Part shown: positions 7,587 to 15,286 of the stretch, piece by piece
How the letters are laid out: the number at the start of each line of letters is the position of its first letter
Numbering within the stretch: position 1 is the stretch's first letter
Source of the DNA: Desulfobacillus sp041396245
Lineage (GTDB): Bacteria > Pseudomonadota > Gammaproteobacteria > Burkholderiales > Rhodocyclaceae
Assembly (NCBI GenBank): GCA_041396245.1
Contig: JAWKYW010000013.1
Location: 1 to 64,000, forward strand
Length of the DNA stretch: 64,000 bases
Direction: 5' to 3'
The notes under the pieces: generated by a model
What the model saw: the letters and a program-made list of their open reading frames with translations, nothing else
The model's database searches: none
What the model was told of the DNA's origin: nothing
Position numbers and translations under genes: made by a program

Positions 7587-7654
7587 GTAGGTCGGGCTTC
7601 AGCCCGACGGCAGCAGTTGCCCGGAGTCCATTGTCGGGCTGAAGCCCGACCTAC
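7587..7654. repeat. palindromic repeat pair (GTAGG family), copy 9, 68 bp
   Basis: Arms at 7587-7608 and 7633-7654, both of the GGGCTTCAGCCC type. It is inserted between accB and accC and would form two hairpins in the accBC transcript. Confidence 0.9.
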
Positions 7655-7658
7655 GTGT

Positions 7659-8114
7659 TCATCCGATGAGGAACAGCGGCTGGCCGTATTCGACCGGCTG
7701 GCCGTTCTCGACGAGAATGGCCTTGATCACGCCGGAAGCGTCGGATTCGATTTCGTTCATGAGCTTCATGGCCTCGATGATGCAGAGCGTGTCGCCGGCC
7801 TTGACGCTCTGGCCGACCTCGACGAAGGCATTGCCGCCGGGCGTGGAGGAGCGATAGAAGGTGCCGACCATCGGCGCCTTGACGACATGGCCTTCCGGCT
7901 CGGCCGCGGCAACCGGCTCGGCGGGCGCCGCAGGGAGTTCGGCGGGCGCCGCCTGCGGTGTCGGGCCGGCGTGGTGCATGTGAAAGGAGGGTGCCTGCGA
8001 GGGGCCGCCCTGCTTGGCGATGCGCACCCTCTCCTCCCCTTCGGCGATCTCCAGTTCGGCGATGCCGGACTTTTCCACCAGATCGATCAAGGCCTTCAGT
8101 TTTCTGAGGTCCAT
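7659..8114 (-). CDS. accB: biotin carboxyl carrier protein of acetyl-CoA carboxylase (AccB)
   Basis: Carries the covalently bound biotin used by AccC and the carboxyltransferase. The 151-residue protein has an N-terminal helical segment (MDLRKLKALIDLVEKSGIAE), an Ala/Pro-rich flexible linker at about residues 45-75, and the C-terminal biotinyl domain with the biotinylation motif EAMKLMNEIE, modified lysine K117. The thumb-region sequence (STPGGNAFVEVGQSVKAGD) is present. It follows aroQ on the minus strand, the usual aroQ-accB-accC order. Biotinylation would be done by the BirA-type ligase encoded at about 50.3 kb. Confidence 0.97.
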   Translation of the reverse strand: MDLRKLKALIDLVEKSGIAELEIAEGEERVRIAKQGGPSQAPSFHMHHAGPTPQAAPAELPAAPAEPVAAAEPEGHVVKAPMVGTFYRSSTPGGNAFVEVGQSVKAGDTLCIIEAMKLMNEIESDASGVIKAILVENGQPVEYGQPLFLIG

Positions 8115-8139
8115 TCTTCTCTTCCTCCGTTAAAGAACG

Positions 8140-8170
8140 CCGCAGCGGCCGTCCAGGAGCCGCGCTGCGG
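8140..8170 (-). terminator. hairpin between aroQ and accB
   Basis: On the minus strand CCGCAGCG and CGCTGCGG enclose a shorter inner pair (GGC/GCC), followed by a weak TTCTTT tract. It could be a partial terminator or attenuator after aroQ; the T tract is poor, so this is uncertain. Confidence 0.35.
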
Positions 8171-8176
8171 GTGGGA

Positions 8177-8671
8177 CTAGCGAATGCGGTTGAGCGCGAA
8201 GTCGAGGGCCAGCCGGTAGCCGTCGCTGCCCAGCCCGCAGATGACGCCGGCGGCGATGTCCGAGAAATAGGAATGCCGGCGGAAGGGTTCGCGTGCGTGG
8301 ATGTTCGAAAGATGCACTTCGACGAAGGGGATGGCTACCGCCGCCAGGGCGTCGCGCAGGGCGACGCTGGTATGGGTGTAGCCGCCCGGGTTGATGACGA
8401 TGAAGTCCACGCCCTCGCTGCGGGCAGCCTGGACGCGGTCGATCAGGTCGCCCTCGTGGTTGCTCTGGAAGACGATCAGCTCGGCCGAGGCCGCCCTGGC
8501 CTGGCCGTCCAGGCTGGCATTGATGTCCGCCAAGCTTTTGTCGCCATAGACATCCGGCTCACGCAATCCGAGCAGATTCAGGTTCGGGCCGTGCAGAACC
8601 AGGACGCGCCGCTTGCGTTTGGCATTCTTGGCCTTTCTGGCCTTCTCCGGAATGGCTTTCTTGGCATTCAT
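8177..8671 (-). CDS. aroQ: type II 3-dehydroquinate dehydratase AroQ
   Basis: Third step of the shikimate pathway. The type II signature GPNLNLLGLREPDVYG spans residues 28-43, with the catalytic tyrosine Y42. The substrate loops NHEGDLIDRV, NPGGYTHTSVALRDAL and EVHLSNIHAREPFRRHS, holding the catalytic histidine, are all present. At 164 residues it is about 15-20 longer than usual because of a lysine/arginine-rich N-terminal extension (residues 1-22). No other start codon lies closer to the fold, so the extension is probably real. It sits upstream of accB in the usual betaproteobacterial order. Confidence 0.95.
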   Translation of the reverse strand: MNAKKAIPEKARKAKNAKRKRRVLVLHGPNLNLLGLREPDVYGDKSLADINASLDGQARAASAELIVFQSNHEGDLIDRVQAARSEGVDFIVINPGGYTHTSVALRDALAAVAIPFVEVHLSNIHAREPFRRHSYFSDIAAGVICGLGSDGYRLALDFALNRIR

Positions 8672-8729
8672 GGGCGCAAGTTTGCCGCAAATCGCTGCAG
8701 ATTGTCCAGAGTTACCGGGAGGTTCGAAT

Positions 8730-8752
8730 AAAGTCAGTCCCTGCGGGATGCC
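8730..8752 (+). repeat. dispersed AAAGTCAG motif, copy at the 3' end of the TlpA-like gene
   Basis: AAAGTCAG followed by TCCCTGCGGGATGCC. The motif runs opposite to the gene, and the gene's TGA stop is the complement of the TCA in the core. Confidence 0.6.
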
Positions 8753-9294
8753 GCTTCGATGGCCTTTTCGAGGTCCGGAGTGGCGAACTTCCCGAGTTTG
8801 GTTCTTTCAATGCTGCCGTCCCGACGCAAGACCACGGTAAAAGGCAAGGCCTTGGCGCGATTGCCCAAATCGCTTGAAAGTTCGAGGTCGTCCAGGGTCC
8901 CGACTAAAAGGGGATAGGAAACCGGGGTCTCTTTCAGGAAGTCCATGATTTTATCCGGTGTATCGAGACTTATGCCTGCAAATTGGACGCCGTTCGATGC
9001 ATATTTACTGCTGATTCTTGAAAATTCCGGCATTTCCTCTTTGCAGGGCGGGCACCAGGTAGCCCAGAAGTTGACCACCAGCACCTTGCCTTTCCATTGC
9101 GAGAGCGGCTGGGGATTGCCGTCGAGGTCGGGAAGGGTCAGGGCCAGCAGGCGGGCCGGCGCGTCGGCGGCCACAGCAGCCGGGGCGGCCTCGGACGGCG
9201 GCGTGACCGTCTGCGGCCGGCCGAAGTAGTATCCGGCCGCCGCCAGGGTCGATACGGCGATGAGCAGCAAGGAAAGGCGGGCAGTCCTGTTCAC
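8734..9294 (-). CDS. TlpA/ResA-family periplasmic thioredoxin-like protein
   Basis: A 186-residue membrane-anchored thiol-disulfide protein. An N-terminal hydrophobic anchor (residues 7-24) is followed by a Pro/Ala-rich linker and an AhpC/TSA-thioredoxin domain with the redox site WCPPCKEE (C81, C84). Downstream elements include GISLDTPDKIMDFLKE and PFTVVLRRDGSIE with the cis-proline. TlpA-type proteins reduce apocytochromes or copper sites; the partner here is not shown. It starts with GTG overlapping the stop of the upstream gene (GTGA), so the two are translationally coupled. The stop lies inside a copy of the AAAGTCAG motif. Confidence 0.88.
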   Translation of the reverse strand: MNRTARLSLLLIAVSTLAAAGYYFGRPQTVTPPSEAAPAAVAADAPARLLALTLPDLDGNPQPLSQWKGKVLVVNFWATWCPPCKEEMPEFSRISSKYASNGVQFAGISLDTPDKIMDFLKETPVSYPLLVGTLDDLELSSDLGNRAKALPFTVVLRRDGSIERTKLGKFATPDLEKAIEAASRRD

Positions 9295-9899
9295 TCTGCG
9301 GGTGCTGCCAGGAGTGCTTCGACGGAGGACAGTCGGGCACGTTCGGAAGCCCGCCCGTTGCGCCGCTTATGGGCCCGTTCGGCATCGGGTTCGAAAAGGG
9401 AGAGTCTCACGGCGATATCGTTCCAGTCGAATGTAAGCACACACTCAGGAACCTCGGTGCCGCCGCGGCGCGGTTCGTTCTGATCGAAGCGTATGCCTTG
9501 GTTGAGCAGGAAGATTTCCACTTCCTTGCCGCTGTCGGGGAAGGCCTCGAGCTCGATTTCGGCATAGCGGCCGGCCGTGCCATCGAGCACGGAGCCGGTC
9601 AGGTAGGGGCGGAACGGTTCGAGCAGGCGCATGACCTCGACCGCCGTCCGGCGCATCTCGAGCAGGCGCTCGCGCTGTTCCTCCTCCTGGTAGATCGCCT
9701 GGTAGGCACGCAGCTCGACCTCGATTTCGGCGTTGTTGGGCAGCGCCGCTGTTTCCGGCGCGCCGAGCTGGCGGGCCGCCTTGCGCTTGGCCAGTCCGTA
9801 ATCGGTGATGCCGTCCTCGGCGATCAGGCGGGCGGCCAGGGCGGCGATATTCCGCCGCATGGCGTTGAGCCGCAGGGCGTTCCGATCGTGATGAGCCAT
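9291..9899 (-). CDS. conserved protein with a nucleotidyltransferase-like motif, adjacent to mpl
   Basis: A 202-residue predicted cytoplasmic protein. The N-terminal half (residues 1-95) is helical and charged (QAIYQEEEQRERLLEMRRTA). It is followed by GSVLDGTAG at 102-110 and RYAEIELEAF at 111-120, which resembles the GS-x(9-11)-D-x-D core of the nucleotidyltransferase superfamily except that both metal-binding aspartates appear as glutamates (E-I-E). Orthologues lie beside mpl or tlpA in related genomes. I do not know a demonstrated function. The ATG at 9899 follows the first suitable start; a longer upstream frame runs into mpl on the other strand. Confidence 0.7.
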   Translation of the reverse strand: MAHHDRNALRLNAMRRNIAALAARLIAEDGITDYGLAKRKAARQLGAPETAALPNNAEIEVELRAYQAIYQEEEQRERLLEMRRTAVEVMRLLEPFRPYLTGSVLDGTAGRYAEIELEAFPDSGKEVEIFLLNQGIRFDQNEPRRGGTEVPECVLTFDWNDIAVRLSLFEPDAERAHKRRNGRASERARLSSVEALLAAPAE

Positions 9900-9953
9900 G
9901 GCGGTGGAAGAACGATGATCGGTTAGAATCCGGCGACATTCTAGCCCATCCCC

Positions 9954-11303
9954 ATGCACATCCACATTCTCGGCATCTGCGGCACTTTCATGGGCGGACT
10001 CGCCCTGCTGGCGCGGGCTTCCGGTCATCGCGTGACGGGGTGCGATGCCAACGTCTACCCGCCCATGAGCACCCAGCTCGAGGCCGAGGGCATCGGCCTG
10101 ATCGAAGGTTTCGATGCCGCCCAGGCCGGCCTGGAACCCGATCTGTTCGTCGTCGGCAATGCCGTTTCGCGCGGCAACCCGCTGCTGGAGGAGATTCTCG
10201 ACAAGGGCCTGCCCTATGTGTCAGGCCCGCAATGGCTGGCCGGAAATGTGCTGCAGGATAAATGGGTGCTGGCCGTCGCCGGAACGCATGGCAAGACGAC
10301 CACGGCCTCGATGCTGGCCTGGGTTCTCGAGCGGGGCGGCCTGAATCCCGGCTTCCTCATCGGCGGCGTACCGCAGGACTTCGCCGTCTCGGCGCGACTG
10401 ACTTCCAGCCCCTTCTTTGTCATCGAGGCGGATGAGTACGACACTGCCTTCTGCGACAAGCGCTCGAAATTCGTCCATTACCGCGCACGGACTGCCATCC
10501 TGAACAATCTTGAGTTCGATCATGCGGACATCTTCAGTGATCTTGCTGCCATCGAGACGCAATTTCATCATTTTGTGCGCATCCTGCCGAGATCCGGCCT
10601 GGTCGTCGCCAACGCCACCGAGGACAGCCTGAAACGGGTTCTGGCACGTGGCTGCTGGACGCCTGTCGAGTGGTTCGGCGATCCGGAGGGCTGGCAGTTG
10701 GGCGTGGTGGAGGCGGACGGGGCTTGCCGCGTCAGCCTGGCGGGCGCCGAAATCGGCCGGCTTCATCTGCCGCTGGCGGGCGCACACAACCTTTCCAATG
10801 CGCTGGCGGCCCTGGCCGCCGCCCGTCATGCCGGCGTGGCGCCGGCACTGGCGCTGGAGGCGCTGGCCTGCTTCGGCGGAATACGGCGCCGGCTGGAAGT
10901 CCGGGGCGAGGTGCGCGGGGTGACCGTCTACGACGACTTCGCCCACCATCCGACGGCGATTGCCGCCACGATCCAGGGGTTGCGCCAGCGTGTCCGGGGC
11001 GGCCGCCTCCTGGCGGTGCTGGAGCCGCGCTCGAACACCATGAAGCTGGGGCTGATGAAAGCCCGGCTGCCCGGCAGCCTGGAGGCGGCGGATCTTGTCT
11101 TCTGTTATGCCGCCGGCCTCGGCTGGGACGCCGCCGAGGCATTGGCGCCGCTCGGCGCACGGGCCCGTGTTTTCGAGGATATCGGCGGGCTCGTCGCTGC
11201 CGTGACGGAGGCGGCGCAAGCCGACGACCATGTGCTCGTCATGAGCAACGGCGGTTTTGGCGGGGTGCATGTCCGCCTGCTCGAAGCGCTCGCTGTCCGC
11301 TGA
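9954..11303 (+). CDS. mpl: UDP-N-acetylmuramate:L-alanyl-gamma-D-glutamyl-meso-diaminopimelate ligase
   Basis: Recycles murein tripeptide by ligating it to UDP-MurNAc. The 449-residue Mur-ligase-fold protein has all three domains: the N-terminal UDP-binding domain (MHIHILGICGTFMGGLALLA), the central ATPase domain with P-loop GTHGKTT at 110-116 and the segment LNNLEFDHADIF, and the C-terminal domain with VYDDFAHHPTAI. It is divergent from the NTase-like/TlpA pair, with only 54 bp between the starts, so the promoters overlap. A minus-strand-oriented copy of the AAAGTCAG motif lies inside the gene at 10383-10405. Confidence 0.96.
   Translation: MHIHILGICGTFMGGLALLARASGHRVTGCDANVYPPMSTQLEAEGIGLIEGFDAAQAGLEPDLFVVGNAVSRGNPLLEEILDKGLPYVSGPQWLAGNVLQDKWVLAVAGTHGKTTTASMLAWVLERGGLNPGFLIGGVPQDFAVSARLTSSPFFVIEADEYDTAFCDKRSKFVHYRARTAILNNLEFDHADIFSDLAAIETQFHHFVRILPRSGLVVANATEDSLKRVLARGCWTPVEWFGDPEGWQLGVVEADGACRVSLAGAEIGRLHLPLAGAHNLSNALAALAAARHAGVAPALALEALACFGGIRRRLEVRGEVRGVTVYDDFAHHPTAIAATIQGLRQRVRGGRLLAVLEPRSNTMKLGLMKARLPGSLEAADLVFCYAAGLGWDAAEALAPLGARARVFEDIGGLVAAVTEAAQADDHVLVMSNGGFGGVHVRLLEALAVR
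10383..10405 (-). repeat. dispersed AAAGTCAG motif (GAAGTCAG variant), copy in mpl
   Basis: Read on the minus strand: GAAGTCAG followed by TCGCGCCGAGACGGC. It is one of three copies in this orientation. Confidence 0.5.
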
Positions 11304-11311
11304 TTCCATGC

Positions 11312-11333
11312 CCGGCCGGCCGCCGCCGGCCGG
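11312..11333 (+). terminator. GC-rich hairpin downstream of mpl
   Basis: A perfect 9-bp stem CCGGCCGGC / GCCGGCCGG with a CGCC loop, 8 bp after the mpl stop. There is no T tract, so it is a terminator-like structure rather than a classical intrinsic terminator. Confidence 0.45.
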
Positions 11334-11395
11334 CCCCGCAGTTTCCCGCCCGCGTCTTCCCGGACGTGCCAGATCCCCACAATCCGAAAGTGTTT

Positions 11396-11409
11396 TTGAT
11401 CGGGGTCAA
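11396..11409 (+). promoter_or_regulatory. FNR/CRP-type palindrome upstream of the oxidase genes
   Basis: TTGATCGGGGTCAA matches the FNR consensus TTGAT-N4-ATCAA at 9 of 10 positions. It lies about 45 bp upstream of the AT-rich region ACTATAAATTTTAAATTTAA. This suggests oxygen-dependent control of the cytochrome oxidase; it is inferred from sequence only. Confidence 0.45.
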
Positions 11410-11608
11410 TGCTTCTTGAAAGAATCCCGACCGCGTGTTAGCGTACTATAAATTTTAAATTTAAATAATATTGGTCGCGCAATCTGCGCCGGGGAATTTC
11501 AGAGCGGATAGCCCCGCCGACGGGAACGCCATTCGGAGCGTCCTGCCCGGCCGGAGCGCACGGGTTCGCCCGAAACGCGACGAAAAAACTTCAAGGAGAG
11601 AATGGCCG

Positions 11609-12742
11609 ATGGGAATGCATAACAAGTCCAAATCGCGTCTGGCGGGCCTTGGGCTCCTGGCCTGGCCGGGTCTGGCGCCGGCCGCCTGGGAGCTCGACTT
11701 CCAGGCCCCCGCCACCCAGGCCGCCCAGACGGTGATCGACCTGCACGACATGATGATGATCATCATCGTCGTCATCTTCATCGGCGTCTTTGCCGTGATG
11801 TTCTATTCGGTCTTCGCCCACCGCAAGTCGCGGGGCCATCAGGCCGCCCGGTTTCACGACAATACCCTGGTCGAGATCGCCTGGACCGTCATTCCCCTGC
11901 TGATCCTGATCGGCATGGCCTGGCCCGCTACCAAGGCATTGCTCAACATGCGCGATACCGCCCAGGCGGACATCACCATCAAGGCCACCGGCTACCAGTG
12001 GAAGTGGGGCTACGACTACCTCAAGGGCGAGGGCGAGGGCATCCGCTTCATGAGCCTGATGACCACGCCGCCGGAGCAGATCCGCGGCGCGGCGGCCAAG
12101 GGCGGCAATTACCTGCTCGAGGTCGACCGGCACCTCGTCGTCCCCGTCGGCAAGAAGATCCGCGTGCTGACCACGGCGACCGACGTGATCCATTCCTGGT
12201 GGGTGCCCGCCCTGGCGGTGAAGCAGGACGCCATTCCGGGCTATGTGCGCGACACCTGGTTCAAGGCGGAGAAGGAAGGCATCTACCGCGGCCAGTGCGC
12301 CGAGCTGTGCGGCAAGGACCACGCCTTCATGCCGATCGTCGTCGAGGTGGTGTCGGCCGAAAAGTATTCGCAATGGGTCGGGGCGCAGAAGCAGCAGATG
12401 GCGGCCGCGGCCGGCGAGGGCGCGAAGACCTATTCCCTGGCCGAGCTGATGAGCCGGGGCGAGAAGGTCTATGCCGCCAACTGCGTGGCCTGCCACCAGG
12501 CCAACGGCAAGGGCCTGCCGCCCGCCTTCCCGGCGCTGGAGGGCTCAAAGATCGCCAAGGGTCCCGTGGCGGCGCACATCGCCATCGTCCTGCACGGCAA
12601 GCCCAACACCGCCATGGCGGCCTACGGCGGCCAGCTCGGCGACGGCGACATTGCCGCGGTCGTCACCTACGAACGCAACGCCTGGGGCAACAGCACCGGC
12701 GACGTCGTGCAGCCGGCCGAGATCAGGGCGGCGCGCCAATAA
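11609..12742 (+). CDS. ctaC: cytochrome c oxidase subunit II with fused cytochrome c domain (caa3-type)
   Basis: Accepts electrons at the CuA site and passes them to subunit I. The 377-residue protein has a signal-like N-terminus, two membrane helices (~48-70 and ~90-110) and a cupredoxin domain with CuA ligands H195, C230, E232, C234, H238 and M241 (CAELCGKDHAFM). A C-terminal cytochrome c domain has the heme-binding CVACH at 292-296 and a candidate distal methionine in NTAMAAYGG. The fusion makes this a caa3-type oxidase. The start at 11609 is preceded by AAGGAGAG at 8 bases. It is followed 29 bp later by ctaD. Confidence 0.96.
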   Translation: MGMHNKSKSRLAGLGLLAWPGLAPAAWELDFQAPATQAAQTVIDLHDMMMIIIVVIFIGVFAVMFYSVFAHRKSRGHQAARFHDNTLVEIAWTVIPLLILIGMAWPATKALLNMRDTAQADITIKATGYQWKWGYDYLKGEGEGIRFMSLMTTPPEQIRGAAAKGGNYLLEVDRHLVVPVGKKIRVLTTATDVIHSWWVPALAVKQDAIPGYVRDTWFKAEKEGIYRGQCAELCGKDHAFMPIVVEVVSAEKYSQWVGAQKQQMAAAAGEGAKTYSLAELMSRGEKVYAANCVACHQANGKGLPPAFPALEGSKIAKGPVAAHIAIVLHGKPNTAMAAYGGQLGDGDIAAVVTYERNAWGNSTGDVVQPAEIRAARQ

Positions 12743-12771
12743 ACCGAATTCGCGGGATACAAGGAGACAAG

Positions 12772-14382
12772 ATGGAAGCCACCCACGCCCACGGCGCCGG
12801 CCACGCACACGGGGACGGTCACTCGCACCATCCGAAGGGAGTCATGCGCTGGATCACCACCACCAACCACAAGGACATCGGCACGATGTACCTGTGGTTC
12901 AGCTTCGCCATGTTCATGGTGGGCGGGGCGATGGCGCTGATCATCCGCGCCGAGCTGTTCCAGCCGGGCCTGCAGTACGTCGAGCCGGAGTTCTTCAACC
13001 AGATGATCACGCTGCACGGCCTGATCATGGTATTCGGCGCGATCATGCCGGCCTTCGTCGGCTTCGCCAACTGGATGCTCCCGATGATGATCGGCGCGCC
13101 CGACATGGCCTTCGCGCGCATGAACAACTGGAGTTTCTGGCTGCTGCCGCCCGCGGGCATCCTGCTGACGGCCTCGATGTTCGTGCCCGGCGGCGCCGCC
13201 GGCACCGGCTGGACGCTCTATCCGCCGCTGTCCATCCAGATGGGCATCGGCATGGACATGGCGATCTTCGCGGTGCACATCCTCGGCATGTCGTCGATCA
13301 TGGGTTCGATCAACATCGTCACGACGATCCTCAACCTGCGCGCGCCCGGCATGACCCTCATGCGCATGCCGATGTTCTGCTGGACCTGGCTGATCACCGG
13401 CTTCCTGCTGATCGCCGTGATGCCGGTGCTGGCCGGCGCCGTCACCATGATCCTGACGGACCGCCACTTCGGCACCAGCTTCTTCAGCGCGGCCGGCGGC
13501 GGCGATCCGGTACTGTTCCAGCACATCTTCTGGTTCTTCGGCCATCCCGAGGTGTATATCATCGCCCTGCCGGCGTTCGGTGTCGTTTCGCACGTCATTC
13601 CGGCCTTCGCGCGCAAGCCGCTTTTCGGCTATACCTCGATGGTGTATGCCATCGCCTCGATCGCGCTGATTTCCTTCATCGTCTGGGCGCACCACATGTA
13701 CGTGGTCGGCATGCCGGTCGCCGGCCAGCTCTACTTCATGTACGCCACCATCCTGATCGCGGTGCCGACCGGGGTGAAGGTGTTCAACTGGGTGGCCACC
13801 ATGTGGCGCGGGTCGATGACCTTCGAGACGCCGATGCTGTTCGCCCTGGGCTTCCTCTTCCTGTTCACCATCGGCGGCTTCACCGGCCTGGTGCTGTCGA
13901 ACACGGCGATCGACGTGCAGCTGCAGGACACCTACTATGTCGTCGCCCATTTCCATTACGTGATGGTGGCGGGGGCGCTGTTCTCGGCCTTTGCGGCGGT
14001 GTACTACTGGCTGCCGAAGTGGACCGGCCACATGTACGACGAGACGCTGGGCCAGTGGCACTTCTGGCTGTCCATCATCTCCTTCAACATCGCCTTCTTC
14101 CCGCAGCATTTCCTCGGACTGGCCGGCATGCCGCGCCGCATTCCGGACTACGCCCTGCAGTTCGCCGACTTCAACCAGGTGTCGACGATCGGCGCCTTCG
14201 GCTTCGGCCTGAGCCAGCTGCTGTTCCTGTATGTAGTGCTGAAGGCCATTCGCGGCGGCGAGAAGGCGGCGGCCAAGCCCTGGGAGGGCGCCACCGGCCT
14301 CGAGTGGAGCGTGCCCTCGCCGGCGCCCTACCACACCTTCGAGGAGCCGCCGGTGCTGGCCGAGGCGAAGGGGCACGCGTGA
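12772..14382 (+). CDS. ctaD: cytochrome c oxidase subunit I (CtaD)
   Basis: Catalytic heme-copper subunit that reduces oxygen and pumps protons across the cytoplasmic membrane. The 536-residue protein has about twelve predicted membrane helices. Key segments are ITLHGLIMVFGAIMPAF (low-spin heme region), FWFFGHPEVYIIALPAFG with the cross-linked His-Tyr pair of the CuB site, the HH of VWAHHMYVVGM, and the later HFHYVMVAGALF with further heme ligands. The N-terminus carries a histidine-rich stretch (THAHGAGHAHGDGHSHH) that may bind metal. Start: ATG with AAGGAGAC upstream. The stop overlaps the next small gene. Confidence 0.97.
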   Translation: MEATHAHGAGHAHGDGHSHHPKGVMRWITTTNHKDIGTMYLWFSFAMFMVGGAMALIIRAELFQPGLQYVEPEFFNQMITLHGLIMVFGAIMPAFVGFANWMLPMMIGAPDMAFARMNNWSFWLLPPAGILLTASMFVPGGAAGTGWTLYPPLSIQMGIGMDMAIFAVHILGMSSIMGSINIVTTILNLRAPGMTLMRMPMFCWTWLITGFLLIAVMPVLAGAVTMILTDRHFGTSFFSAAGGGDPVLFQHIFWFFGHPEVYIIALPAFGVVSHVIPAFARKPLFGYTSMVYAIASIALISFIVWAHHMYVVGMPVAGQLYFMYATILIAVPTGVKVFNWVATMWRGSMTFETPMLFALGFLFLFTIGGFTGLVLSNTAIDVQLQDTYYVVAHFHYVMVAGALFSAFAAVYYWLPKWTGHMYDETLGQWHFWLSIISFNIAFFPQHFLGLAGMPRRIPDYALQFADFNQVSTIGAFGFGLSQLLFLYVVLKAIRGGEKAAAKPWEGATGLEWSVPSPAPYHTFEEPPVLAEAKGHA

Positions 14383-14489
14383 CCACCCCGGCGCTGCAGC
14401 AGAAGAGCCGCAGAACGGCGCTGGCGCTCGCCCTGGTGGCGGCAGCGATGTTCGTCGGCTTCGTCCTGCGCTACTGGCTGTTCAAATGA
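14379..14489 (+). CDS. cytochrome oxidase small assembly protein (36 aa)
   Basis: A 36-residue single-span membrane protein: a basic N-terminus (LQQKSRRTALALAL) followed by one hydrophobic helix ending in RYWLFK. Its GTG start overlaps the ctaD stop (GTGA) and its stop overlaps the ctaG start (ATGA), so it is locked between the two by double translational coupling. Short proteins of this kind sit at this exact place in betaproteobacterial cox operons and are annotated as small assembly proteins. Biochemical function is not established from sequence. Confidence 0.75.
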   Translation: MTTPALQQKSRRTALALALVAAAMFVGFVLRYWLFK

Positions 14490-15052
14490 GCGCGAACCGG
14501 AACGCCGACAACCGGCGCGTCCTCGTCAGGCTGCTGGCGGTGGCCGCGCTCATGTTCGGCTTCGGCTATGCCATGGTGCCGCTGTACCAGAAGTTCTGCG
14601 AGGTCACCGGCATCAACAACCTGCTCAACCCGGACGATGCGTTGCGCAATTCCCAGGTCGATACCAGCCGCAAGGTGACTGTGGAGTTCGATGCCAACCT
14701 GCACGGCTTGCCGTGGAGCTTCAAGCCGGGCCAGACCAGCGTTTCGGTGCATCCTGGCGAGCTGGTGCATGTCGTCTATCGCGTCAGCAATACGCGCGAC
14801 CATCCGGTGACCGGCCAGGCGATTCCCAGCTACGGTCCGCAGCTGGCCGCCGCGCATTTCAGGAAAATGGAGTGCTTCTGCTTTGCGCGGCAGACGCTGG
14901 GCCCGGGCGAGTCGCGGGAAATGCCCGTCGTCTTCGTCATCGACCCGGCGCTGCCGAAGGACGTGAGCACGATCACCCTGTCGTACACCTTCTTCGAGGT
15001 GGCCGGAGCGGTCGCCGAGCCGGCGCCACAGCAGCGCAGGCCGGACGCATGA
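14486..15052 (+). CDS. ctaG: cytochrome c oxidase assembly protein CtaG (Cox11 family)
   Basis: Delivers copper to the CuB site of subunit I. The 188-residue protein has an N-terminal membrane anchor (residues ~11-33) and a periplasmic Ig-like domain. The copper-binding pair is C130 and C132 in ECFCF, followed by LGPGESREMPVVFVIDPALP, the family hallmark. A third cysteine, C38 in YQKFCEVTG, is also conserved in Cox11. ATG overlaps the upstream stop and the TGA overlaps the next start. Confidence 0.95.
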   Translation: MSANRNADNRRVLVRLLAVAALMFGFGYAMVPLYQKFCEVTGINNLLNPDDALRNSQVDTSRKVTVEFDANLHGLPWSFKPGQTSVSVHPGELVHVVYRVSNTRDHPVTGQAIPSYGPQLAAAHFRKMECFCFARQTLGPGESREMPVVFVIDPALPKDVSTITLSYTFFEVAGAVAEPAPQQRRPDA

Positions 15053-15264
15053 ATGCCGGAGCCATGATGGGCGAGCGCAGGGCGGGGCCGCTGCAGGTGA
15101 TGAGGACGGTGCTGTCGGCGCTGTTCGGCGTGCGGCACCGCCGGATGCACGAGGAGGATGCCGCGGGGCTGCGCCCGGGGCAGGTCATCGTCGCGGGCAT
15201 TATTGTGGTGGCGGCGTTCGTCCTGGCCATCGTGGCCTTTGTGCAATTCGTCGCCATGAAGTAA
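15049..15264 (+). CDS. DUF2970 small membrane protein
   Basis: A 71-residue protein with one C-terminal membrane helix (IVAGIIVVAAFVLAIVAF) and an amphipathic N-terminal part (LQVMRTVLSALFGVRHRR) typical of DUF2970. It is translationally coupled to ctaG (ATGA) and precedes ctaE by 22 bp. DUF2970 genes occur in this position in many betaproteobacterial oxidase operons, which implies a role in oxidase assembly or stability, not yet shown. Confidence 0.85.
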   Translation: MNAGAMMGERRAGPLQVMRTVLSALFGVRHRRMHEEDAAGLRPGQVIVAGIIVVAAFVLAIVAFVQFVAMK

Positions 15265-15286
15265 AAACAACGACCTGGAGGTAGAC

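Larger units (their letters stand above)
11304..11608. other. 305-bp gap between mpl and the cytochrome oxidase locus
   Basis: Contains no gene that I can support. It holds a GC-rich hairpin after mpl (11312-11333), an FNR-type half-conserved palindrome (11396-11409), an unusually AT-rich stretch (about 11441-11472) likely to be the promoter region of ctaC, and the strong ribosome-binding site AAGGAGAG just before ctaC. The long leader (~140 bp if transcription starts in the AT-rich stretch) is otherwise featureless. Confidence 0.6.

Noticed and set aside
12772..12840. The His-rich CtaD N-terminus as a misplaced start
   Set aside because: A good ribosome-binding site precedes the ATG, and His-rich N-termini occur in related subunit I proteins.
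12667..14376. A 569-codon open frame antisense to ctaD
   Set aside because: It is rich in His, Arg, Asp and Gly with no recognisable domain and is the mirror of a high-GC real gene. Long antisense frames occur opposite most genes here.
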